From: Caldilineaceae bacterium
Lineage (GTDB): Bacteria; Chloroflexota; Anaerolineae; Caldilineales; Caldilineaceae
Assembly (NCBI GenBank): GCA_026989655.1
Contig: JALSIX010000150.1
Span: forward strand, 1 to 36,171
Length of the DNA stretch: 36,171 nucleotides
Direction: 5' to 3'
The notes under the pieces are model-generated. The model did no database searches, was not told the DNA's origin, and worked only from the letters and a program-made list of their open reading frames with translations. Numbering within the stretch: position 1 is the stretch's first letter; every line of letters starts with the position of its first letter. The position numbers and the translations under genes were made by a program. This document shows, in pieces, positions 16,225 to 24,130 of the stretch.

Positions 16225-17394
16225 ATGGACGAGGGGACCGAGAACACTGGCCTGCCCGAGCGGCCCTTCGCCGGCCCTCGACTCCTGGGAGCCACCCTGG
16301 CCGGCGCAGGGCTCCTGGCCGGGCTGGGCACCGCCCTGGCCGGCTATGCCCTCCTATGGGAGCCCTTCCGAGTTCGCCTGGAGCGGATCACCATCCCCCT
16401 GGACCGGGTGGAGCTCCCGCCCCAGGGGCTCCGCATCCTCCACCTGTCGGACTTCCACTTCCACGGCATGGACCGACGGGAACGGCCCAAGATCCGGCAG
16501 GTCCTCCGCCTGATCCAGGGCATGGAGTACGACCTACTGGTCCACACCGGGGACTTCCTGGAACGGGATCCAGGGCTGGAGAACGTGCTGACCCTGCTGC
16601 GGGCACTGCCCCGACCCCGCCTGGGGGCCTTCGGGGTCCTGGGCAACCACGACTACGTCAGCTACGCGCTGCGCACCACCCTCCGCTTCACCTGGCAGAG
16701 CTTCCGGGCCCGGGAGGCCCAGGAGGGGCGCCTGCCCTGGGGTCCCGGCCTCTCCGGCCGGCTCCGCATGCTGCTCCGCTTCAGCCAGTACATCCTCCAC
16801 CGACACCTGGACTCCGCGCCCGCGGGCGCCAACGACACCGTCCGCCTCCGCCGGGAGCTGGAGCGGCATGGCCTGGCCATCCTCCACAACCAAGCCCTGC
16901 GCCTGGACCAGCTCCATCCCCAGGCGCCCCGACTGTGGCTGGCCGGCGTGGACGACCACCGCTACGGCCGCCCAGACCTCCCCAGAGCCCTCCAGCCCGT
17001 CCCGCCGGGGGATCCGGTGGCCCTCCTCAGCCACAACCCGGACGTGTTGGACGACCCCCACATGGACCGGGTCCAGCTCCTGCTGGCGGGCCATACCCAC
17101 GGCGGCCAGATCCGCCTGCCCTTCCTGGAACGGGGCCAACACGTGGCCGATCCCCTGGCCCGCCGCCACGCCGCGGGCTACTTCCGCCATCGAGGCGTCC
17201 ACGTCTACATCAACCAGGGCCTGGGCGAGGGAATCCCCCTGCGCCTGGGCGCGCCGCCCACCGTCTCCCTGATCACCCTGGTGGGGACAGGGGACCCCCG
17301 GGCGGCGACGCTCCGGAGGAGGCCGGAGGCGGTCAGGAGGAACGGCCGTCTCCGGGGGGCATGGAAAGCCGTTGGTCTCCCGCGTACACGTTGA
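16225..17394 (+). CDS. Membrane-anchored metallophosphoesterase (YaeI-like)
   Basis: This 389-residue protein is read from the ATG at 16225, preceded by TTGGGGAAA. An in-frame ATG at 16141 would add 28 residues with no membrane or domain sequence. A hydrophobic helix at about residues 19-45 anchors it. The calcineurin-like motifs are all present: LSDFHFHG (Asp76, His78), HTGDF (Asp110), GNHDY (Asn141, His142), LLSHNPD (His270) and AGHTHGG (His290, His292). Relatives include YaeI, described as a phosphodiesterase acting on UDP-2,3-diacylglucosamine-like lipids, but the substrate here is unknown. Between GNHD and the next strand there is an insert of about 60 residues rich in Arg and aromatic residues. 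The 3' end overlaps fdhD tail to tail by 62 bp. Confidence 0.9.
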   Translation: MDEGTENTGLPERPFAGPRLLGATLAGAGLLAGLGTALAGYALLWEPFRVRLERITIPLDRVELPPQGLRILHLSDFHFHGMDRRERPKIRQVLRLIQGMEYDLLVHTGDFLERDPGLENVLTLLRALPRPRLGAFGVLGNHDYVSYALRTTLRFTWQSFRAREAQEGRLPWGPGLSGRLRMLLRFSQYILHRHLDSAPAGANDTVRLRRELERHGLAILHNQALRLDQLHPQAPRLWLAGVDDHRYGRPDLPRALQPVPPGDPVALLSHNPDVLDDPHMDRVQLLLAGHTHGGQIRLPFLERGQHVADPLARRHAAGYFRHRGVHVYINQGLGEGIPLRLGAPPTVSLITLVGTGDPRAATLRRRPEAVRRNGRLRGAWKAVGLPRTR

Positions 17395-18199
17395 AGCGCT
17401 CGTCCCGCAGAAAACCGATCAGGGTCCCCCGGAAACGTCGGGCCACCTCCACGGCCAGATGGGAGGGTGCGGAGATCGCACACACGATGGGGATGCCGGC
17501 CACCACGGCCTTCTGGAGGATCTCGAAGGAGCTGCGGCCGCTCACCAGGAGGATGTGGCCGTGGAGGGGAAGCCGGCCGTTCAGCAGGGCCCACCCCACC
17601 AGCTTGTCCACCGCGTTGTGGCGGCCCACATCCTCCCGCAGGCATAGGAGCTGGCCCCGGGTATCGAAGAGCGCGGCCGCGTGGAGACCACCGGTCTCGC
17701 CGAAGAGCTCCTGGGCGGCCTGCATGCGCCCCGGCAGAGCCCGAATCACCTGGGGCGAGACCGTGGGACCCGGGGGCAGCAGAGGACAGTTCCGCATCTC
17801 CAGGGCCTCCAGGCTGGCCTTGCCACACACGCCACAGGCGCTGGTGGTGTAGAAATGGCGCTCCAGGGGAGAGAGATCCGGCAGCGCCGAGAGGTCCAAG
17901 GCCACGTTGACGATGTTGTAGCGCTGCTCCGGGTCCACGTCCCGGTCCAGACAGTAGGTGATGGCGCGCACGTCCCCGCGGCGGTCCAGGAGGCCCTCCG
18001 CGTAGAGGAAGCCCGCGGCCAGCTCGAAGTCCGCGCCCGGGGTGCGCATGGTGACCGCGACGGTCCGCGTCTCGCCGCCTGCCTGGACCCGGATCTCCAT
18101 GGGCTCCTCGGCCACCACCGCGTCCCGACGTCGGCGGACCCGTCCCGGCTCCACCACCGTCACCGGCACGCGGACCCTCCTGCCCACCCGTACGGCCAT
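17333..18199 (-). CDS. fdhD: Formate dehydrogenase accessory sulfurtransferase FdhD
   Basis: This 288-residue protein matches FdhD, which passes sulfur from a cysteine desulfurase to the bis-MGD molybdenum cofactor so that formate dehydrogenase becomes active. The key loop SACGVCGK carries Cys122 and Cys125, equivalent to the essential pair of the E. coli protein. RTPGADFELAAGFLYAEG, EDVGRHNAVDK and VSGRSSFEILQKA are the conserved blocks. The ATG at 18199 is chosen because an upstream GTG at 18232 falls at the predicted transcription start and AAGGAGG directly precedes the ATG. No formate dehydrogenase gene is in the window. A TTGACA/TACAAT promoter overlain by a perfect palindrome suggests specific repression. 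It diverges from the MFS gene and overlaps the metallophosphoesterase gene at its 3' end. Confidence 0.95.
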   Translation of the reverse strand: MAVRVGRRVRVPVTVVEPGRVRRRRDAVVAEEPMEIRVQAGGETRTVAVTMRTPGADFELAAGFLYAEGLLDRRGDVRAITYCLDRDVDPEQRYNIVNVALDLSALPDLSPLERHFYTTSACGVCGKASLEALEMRNCPLLPPGPTVSPQVIRALPGRMQAAQELFGETGGLHAAALFDTRGQLLCLREDVGRHNAVDKLVGWALLNGRLPLHGHILLVSGRSSFEILQKAVVAGIPIVCAISAPSHLAVEVARRFRGTLIGFLRDERFNVYAGDQRLSMPPGDGRSS

Positions 18200-18231
18200 C
18201 CTCCTTCGCTCCTGGATTCCAGGGGGAAACA

Positions 18232-18254
18232 CCCGGGGCTATTGTAGCCCCGGG
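18232..18254. promoter_or_regulatory. Perfect palindrome over the fdhD -10 element (candidate operator)
   Basis: The arms cccggggcta (18232-18241) and tagccccggg (18245-18254) are exact reverse complements around a 3-bp centre. The fdhD -10 hexamer (18241-18246) spans the centre, so a dimeric repressor bound here would block RNA polymerase. No T-tract follows on either strand, which argues against an intrinsic terminator. The regulator is unknown. Confidence 0.6.
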
Positions 18255-18270
18255 GCCTCCAGGCTGTCAA
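18241..18270 (-). promoter_or_regulatory. fdhD promoter
   Basis: Minus strand: -35 TTGACA (18265-18270), 18-bp spacer, -10 TACAAT (18241-18246). The start would lie near 18234, about 35 nt before the ATG at 18199. Confidence 0.8.
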
Positions 18271-18288
18271 CGCCTGCGGAAAAGGCTG

Positions 18289-18315
18289 GGCATATTGCAC
18301 CACGGTGGGGCCCGG
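18289..18315. repeat. 27-bp direct repeat, copy 1
   Basis: The sequence begins ggcatattgcaccacggtgg and is identical to copy 2. It contains the small palindrome CCACGGTGG. It ends 19 bp upstream of the fdhD -35. Confidence 0.85.
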
Positions 18316-18406
18316 CAGCCCCAGGCCGGCTCCTCCCCGGGCAGTGGGCAGGAGCTTCCACCTTGTCGACGATCGTGGACGATACCCCCGGAGGGAGGCC
18401 CCCCTC

Positions 18407-18437
18407 CCAGCCGCCCCCGGCTCGGGGGAGGGGCTGG
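18407..18437. repeat. REP-like GC-rich palindrome 1
   Basis: The outer arms CCAGCC (18407-18412) and GGCTGG (18432-18437) enclose an inner hairpin, CCCCCG (18414-18419) with CGGGGG (18423-18428) around a 3-nt loop. A bulge on one side gives the Y shape usual for REP elements. No T-run follows. Confidence 0.5.
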
Positions 18438-18576
18438 AGAGCGGAACCGGGTTGGATGGGAGTGGGCGTCTCCAGGATGCAGGTCTGAGTACGGGACAAA
18501 AGGATTCCGTCACCGGTGCGGCCCCACGGATGTGGCGCGTGGGCTCCCGAGGCACCCAAGAGCCCCATGCCCGGTT

Positions 18577-18597
18577 CCCTCCCCGTATCGGGGAGGG
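18577..18597. repeat. REP-like GC-rich palindrome 2
   Basis: Perfect 9-bp arms, CCCTCCCCG (18577-18585) and CGGGGAGGG (18589-18597), surround the loop TAT, followed by GCCAGGGAGGGG. This arrangement resembles the common bacterial REP family with CCCTC..GAGGG cores. No T-tract follows. Confidence 0.55.
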
Positions 18598-18668
18598 CCA
18601 GGGAGGGGATTCCACAGTGGACAGGGCTCCTCCCCTTGCCGACGATGCCGAAATAGACTCGAAAGGCA

Positions 18669-18695
18669 GGCATATTGCACCACGGTGGGGCCCGG
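18669..18695. repeat. 27-bp direct repeat, copy 2
   Basis: This is an exact copy of the element at 18289-18315, same orientation, 380 bp away. It lies 51 bp upstream of the MFS gene's -35, so one copy flanks each divergent promoter. Confidence 0.85.
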
Positions 18696-18746
18696 GAGGA
18701 GGGACCCCGCGACCGCCCCGGCCCCCCATTTCCCCCTGCCCGGCAC

Positions 18747-18775
18747 TTGGCCAGACACTCGCTTCGGTGTACAAT
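18747..18775 (+). promoter_or_regulatory. sigma-70-type promoter of the MFS transporter gene
   Basis: Plus strand: -35 TTGGCC (18747-18752), 17-bp spacer, -10 TACAAT (18770-18775). Transcription would start near 18782, about 40 nt before the ATG at 18822. This excludes the in-frame starts at 18675 and 18774. Confidence 0.75.
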
Positions 18776-18821
18776 GTCCGGCCAGAGTATCGTTGCGCCG
18801 CTCCACCCGGAAAGGCCGACC

Positions 18822-20318
18822 ATGCCCACACCCAAGTCCACCCCCCGCTCCGCCCTTGAGCCGGGGGAACAAAACCGCTTTAGGCAACCCCATTCAGCCA
18901 CCCGTAATCGAAGGCCCCATCTCCAGCTCCTGGAGCTGCTGGTCTCCCTGCGCCGCCCCCGGGAATGGAGCCTCCGGGGCCTTCTGATCGGGCTCATGGT
19001 GCCCGTGGGGATGACCACCCTGAACATGTCCATGTTCGGCGTCGCGTTGCCCGCGATCCGAGACGCCTTCCAGGTCCAGGCCGACACCACCGCCTGGATC
19101 GTCACCGGCTACAGCCTTCCCTTCGTGGTCTTCACCCCCATGTACGGCCGCCTGGGCGACATGGTGGGCAAGGACAAGCTCTTCCGCATCGGCATCGCCC
19201 TCTTCCTGGTGGGCTCCCTGATCTGTCTCCTGGCCTCCAACCTGGCCATGCTCATCCTGGGGCGGGCCCTCCAGGGCGTGGGCACCGCAGGGGTCAATCC
19301 CCTGGCCATCGCCATCATCTCGGAGCTCTTCCCCGCGGACGAACAGGGCAAGGCCATGGGGACCTGGAGCTCCACGGCGCCGGCCGCGTCCATGGCCGGG
19401 CCCCTGTTGGGGGGCTTCGTGGTGGACCACGTGGGCTGGAACGCGATCTTCCTGCTCAGCCTCACCGCCGCGCTCATCGCCCTCTATGGGGTCTACCGGC
19501 AGCTCCCCGCCCTGGCCCCACCGGACAACGGCCTGGACCTGGGACAGATGGACTGGGTGGGGGCAGGCCTGCTGGGCGGCACCCTGGTGGCCACCATGTT
19601 CTACCTCTCCAGCCGCACGGTGACCGGTGTGCCCCCCCTCCAGGACTGGCGCCTGCTGGGGCTGGCCCTGGGGCTGGGGCTGGCCTTCTGGCGCTGGGAA
19701 CACCGGACCGCCTCGCCCATGGTGGACTTCACCCTCTTCCAACGTCGAAACTTCGCGCCGGCCTCCATCGCGGCCGGGCTCCGGATGTTCATCATGGGCA
19801 GCGCGAACTTCCTCCGGGCCCTCTTCCTGGCCGACATCTACGGCCTGGGAGGCACCGGCCTGGGGCTGGTGGCCACCCTCTACGCGGGCTCCATCCTGGC
19901 CACCACCCGGCTGGGCGGCCAGCTCTCGGACCGGGTCCATCCCCGCTGGATCGTGGCCACCAGCACGGGGATCCAGGTGATCACCCTGGCCGGCCTGGCC
20001 CTGCTTCCGGCCGGGGCACCCGTCCACCTGGCCGCCGGCCTCATGTGGGGGCAGGCCATGGGGGCGGGGCTGGCCCTGGCCGCGCTCCACCGCATCGCCA
20101 TGGAGGACGTCCCACAGGAGGAGAAGGGCACGGCGGCTGGGCTCTACAGCACCCTGCGCTTCTCCGGGGCCGTGGTGGGGGCTACCCTGGCGGGGGTAGC
20201 CCTGCACCAGGCCCAGCAGTGGGCCCCCTCCCTGATGGATGCCTACCAGTGGGTCTACGGCGCCATCGCGGTCCTGGGCTCCGGGGGCTTCCTGGTGGCC
20301 TGGCGCATGCAGCGTTGA
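18822..20318 (+). CDS. DHA2-type MFS drug/solute exporter (14-helix family)
   Basis: This 498-residue membrane protein starts at the ATG at 18822, with GGAAAGG at suitable spacing. After about 50 charged N-terminal residues come many hydrophobic helices. PAIRDAFQVQADTTAWIVTGYSL is the family start, GRLGDMVGKDKLF is MFS motif A (from about residue 109), and LGRALQGVGTAG resembles motif B. PAASMAGPLLGG resembles the antiporter motif C. The length and the central loop fit the 14-helix DHA2 group, such as EmrB and QacA, which expel compounds in exchange for protons. The substrate is unknown. It is divergent from fdhD over the repeat-rich spacer and is followed, 237 bp later, by rplU with its own promoter. 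Confidence 0.9.
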   Translation: MPTPKSTPRSALEPGEQNRFRQPHSATRNRRPHLQLLELLVSLRRPREWSLRGLLIGLMVPVGMTTLNMSMFGVALPAIRDAFQVQADTTAWIVTGYSLPFVVFTPMYGRLGDMVGKDKLFRIGIALFLVGSLICLLASNLAMLILGRALQGVGTAGVNPLAIAIISELFPADEQGKAMGTWSSTAPAASMAGPLLGGFVVDHVGWNAIFLLSLTAALIALYGVYRQLPALAPPDNGLDLGQMDWVGAGLLGGTLVATMFYLSSRTVTGVPPLQDWRLLGLALGLGLAFWRWEHRTASPMVDFTLFQRRNFAPASIAAGLRMFIMGSANFLRALFLADIYGLGGTGLGLVATLYAGSILATTRLGGQLSDRVHPRWIVATSTGIQVITLAGLALLPAGAPVHLAAGLMWGQAMGAGLALAALHRIAMEDVPQEEKGTAAGLYSTLRFSGAVVGATLAGVALHQAQQWAPSLMDAYQWVYGAIAVLGSGGFLVAWRMQR

Positions 20319-20359
20319 GGGCGCTCCTTGGCAACGCGCTCCCCAAGAATCCACGGCTT

Positions 20360-20388
20360 TTGACATCCCACCCCTTCCCCGGTATAAT
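20360..20388 (+). promoter_or_regulatory. Consensus promoter of the rplU-rpmA-rpmE operon
   Basis: TTGACA (20360-20365), 17-bp spacer, TATAAT (20383-20388): an exact consensus sigma-70 promoter, as expected for ribosomal protein genes. The start would be near 20395. Confidence 0.9.
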
Positions 20389-20394
20389 GGGGTC

Positions 20395-20555
20395 CCGCGT
20401 GGGCAGCCCACGAACCGGCTGCCCACGCTTTGTGTGGGCTGGAGTCCCTCTCCGGTCCTGACACATCGGACCCTACGTCCCAGGCCGCGGGGATCTCCGC
20501 GGCGCCGCCTCCAAGATCCGGGAAGGACTTCCCGGGCGCGGTGAAAGGAGAGACC
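20395..20555 (+). promoter_or_regulatory. Structured 5' leader of rplU with competing hairpins
   Basis: The leader is about 160 nt. Its first 45 nt can form GCGTGGGCAG/CTGCCCACGC (20397-20406 with 20419-20428, perfect 10 bp). Alternatively they can form two smaller hairpins: CGTGGG/CCCACG (20398-20403 with 20407-20412) and an 8-bp stem 20421-20428 with 20432-20439 (one G-U) around UUU. The two states exclude each other. A further hairpin, CCGGGAA/TTCCCGG (20518-20535) with loop GGAC, lies just before the AAAGGAGA site. Autogenous control by L21 or its neighbours is plausible. I see no match to a leader class I know. Confidence 0.6.
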
Positions 20556-21176
20556 ATGTACGCAGTGATCCGTACCGGCGGGAAACAGTATCGGGTAGGC
20601 CCCGGCGACATCATCGAGGTGGAGAAGCTGCCCGGCCGGGTGGGCGAGACCGTGGTCCTGGACGATGTGCTCTTGGTTGCCAACGGGGACCAGGTGGTGG
20701 TAGGGCAGCCACAGGTGGAGGGAGCCCGGGTGGAGGCTCGCATCACCGGCCAGTATCGAGGCGAGAAGATCCTGGTCTTCCGCTACCGGCCCAAGAAGCG
20801 CATCCGGGTACGTCGAGGCCACCGCCAATACCTGACCCGCCTCCAGATCCAGGCCATCCACGCGGAGGGGTTCGAGAGCGCGGTCTACACCGAGCCGGCG
20901 CCGGAGTCCGTCTCCCCCGCCGAGGAGCCCGGGGCGGAAGTGGCCCCGGAGAGCCCTCCGCCTCCCGCGGCGGAGGCCGGGGAGGTAGAGGCCGGGCCAG
21001 AGGCCCAGGCCGAGGAGACAAGCCCCGAGATGGCCGGGGAAGCGGGGCCCGAGGCCTCCGCGGGCCTGGAGGAGGGGACCCAGGGGACAGAACAGGAGGA
21101 CGTCGCCTCGGCGGAGGAGAGCTCCCCGGAGGAGGCCTCGGCCGAGGACACGGGTTCTGAGGAAGGAGAGGCATAA
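20556..21176 (+). CDS. rplU: 50S ribosomal protein L21 with long acidic C-terminal tail
   Basis: This 206-residue protein starts at the ATG at 20556 behind AAAGGAGA. Residues 1 to about 103 are a complete L21: [14 protein letters not shown] at the start, then [15 protein letters not shown] and [11 protein letters not shown]21 binds 23S rRNA in the large subunit and is normally about 100-105 residues. The remaining 100 or so residues are low-complexity Glu-, Ala-, Pro- and Ser-rich and strongly acidic, which is unusual for an rRNA-binding protein. The rpmA start overlaps the rplU stop (TAATG), so translation of the two is coupled and L21:L27 stoichiometry is likely maintained. Confidence 0.97.
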   Translation: MYAVIRTGGKQYRVGPGDIIEVEKLPGRVGETVVLDDVLLVANGDQVVVGQPQVEGARVEARITGQYRGEKILVFRYRPKKRIRVRRGHRQYLTRLQIQAIHAEGFESAVYTEPAPESVSPAEEPGAEVAPESPPPPAAEAGEVEAGPEAQAEETSPEMAGEAGPEASAGLEEGTQGTEQEDVASAEESSPEEASAEDTGSEEGEA

Positions 21177-21439
21177 TGGCGCACAAAAAGGGAAGCGGTT
21201 CCAGCCGGAACAACCGGGATTCGAATGCCAAACGACTGGGGGTCAAGCGGTTCGGTGGCCAGTTCGTCCGGGCCGGCAACATCCTGGTCCGCCAGCGGGG
21301 CACCCGATTCCGCCCAGGCAAGAATGTGGGGAAGGGCCGAGACGACACCCTCTTCGCCCTCATCGACGGCTACGTGGTCTTCGAGTGGGCCAAGAAGGGC
21401 CGCAAACAGGTGAGCGTCTACCCAGAGAGGGTGCACTGA
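21176..21439 (+). CDS. rpmA: 50S ribosomal protein L27
   Basis: This is an 87-residue protein of normal length. [20 protein letters not shown] is the typical N-terminus that reaches the peptidyl-transferase centre. It starts directly at MAHKKG and lacks the cleavable N-terminal extension found in Firmicutes. [22 protein letters not shown] is the conserved core. The ATG shares one base with the rplU stop codon, and rpmE starts 3 bp after the stop, so the three genes form one tight operon. Confidence 0.98.
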   Translation: MAHKKGSGSSRNNRDSNAKRLGVKRFGGQFVRAGNILVRQRGTRFRPGKNVGKGRDDTLFALIDGYVVFEWAKKGRKQVSVYPERVH

Positions 21440-21442
21440 GCC

Positions 21443-21799
21443 ATGAAGCCCAAGATCCATCCCGTCTACTACGAGAATGCCCGGGTGGTCTGCTCCTGTG
21501 GCAACACCTGGATCACCGGGAGCACCAAACAGGAGATCCGGGTGAACGTGTGCAGCCAGTGCCATCCGTTCTTCACCGGTGAGCAGCGGATCGTGGACAC
21601 CGTGGGCCGGGTGGAACGCTTCGTCAAACGGCTGGAGGCCCGCCAGAAGACCGTGGCCCGCCGGGAGATCGAGGCCCGCATCCGCCAGGAGGCCGAGGAG
21701 GCGGCCCGCCGGGCCCGGGCCCGGGGAGACGATCCGGAGAAGGCCCGCCAGGAGGTGCTGGCCCGGTACGCGGAGGAACTGGAGGCCGAGGAGGCGTAG
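21443..21799 (+). CDS. rpmE: 50S ribosomal protein L31 (zinc type) with charged helical extension
   Basis: This 118-residue protein starts at the ATG at 21443. The first 70 or so residues are L31: [10 protein letters not shown], then Cys17 and Cys19, and Cys37 and Cys40 in NVCSQCHPF, which make the zinc-binding (C+) form that can act as a zinc store. Residues from about 65 to 118 form an Arg/Glu-rich helix-like tail beyond the usual L31 length, ending in an acidic [10 protein letters not shown]. It is the third gene after rplU and rpmA, and an intrinsic terminator follows 25 bp after the stop. Confidence 0.96.
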   Translation: MKPKIHPVYYENARVVCSCGNTWITGSTKQEIRVNVCSQCHPFFTGEQRIVDTVGRVERFVKRLEARQKTVARREIEARIRQEAEEAARRARARGDDPEKARQEVLARYAEELEAEEA

Positions 21800-21824
21800 C
21801 CCCATGGCGGCTTCCAGGATGCCC

Positions 21825-21862
21825 GAGCAGGGATGGCCGGGAGGTCGTCCCTGCTCTTTTTT
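21825..21862 (+). terminator. Intrinsic terminator after rpmE
   Basis: GAGCAGGGA (21825-21833) pairs perfectly with TCCCTGCTC (21848-21856), and a run of six T follows (21857-21862). It closes the ribosomal protein operon. It is the only clear rho-independent terminator I find in the window. Confidence 0.9.
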
Positions 21863-21961
21863 GTTCCCATCCATCTCCAGGCACCGGGGAGCGCCGGCCT
21901 GCCTTCCGGGTGCCCCGGTCAACGCTGCGGTCCTTCCCCCACCCTGCCCAGGAGGTGCTCC

Positions 21962-24013
<2,052 letters not shown>

Positions 24014-24056
24014 CCCGGCGGCCGCTCCCCCGAGCCCCCGGAGCTGTCCGGGCAGC

Positions 24057-24084
24057 TTGGCATTTTGCCAGACTTCGCTACAAT
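24057..24084 (+). promoter_or_regulatory. sigma-70-type promoter of the peroxidase/beta-helix gene
   Basis: -35 TTGGCA (24057-24062), 16-bp spacer, -10 TACAAT (24079-24084). The start would be near 24091, leaving a leader of about 40 nt before the ATG at 24131. Confidence 0.75.
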
Positions 24085-24130
24085 AGAGACAGCTTGAACC
24101 CTTCGCCCGCCTTTCATCCGAGGTGTCCCC

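Larger units (their letters stand above)
18271..18746. other. Repeat-rich intergenic region between fdhD and the MFS gene
   Basis: About 480 bp between the two divergent promoters hold no convincing gene. Short frames here lack start signals and conserved motifs. The stretch contains two exact copies of a 27-bp sequence in direct orientation, two copies of a 32-bp related sequence (18342-18373 and 18615-18646, 23 of 32 bases equal, no gaps) and two GC-rich palindromes of the REP type. The pieces occur as A-B-palindrome, then palindrome-B-A, all A and B copies in the same orientation, so it is a mosaic rather than one simple duplication. Confidence 0.7.

Noticed and set aside
18289-18695. Direct repeats as a CRISPR array or insertion sequence remnant
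   Set aside because: There are only two copies, 380 bp apart, with no regular spacers, no terminal inverted repeats and no transposase or cas gene nearby.
18675-18821. Longer MFS protein starting at 18675 or 18774
   Set aside because: Both starts lie upstream of or within the predicted -10, so they would not be on the transcript.
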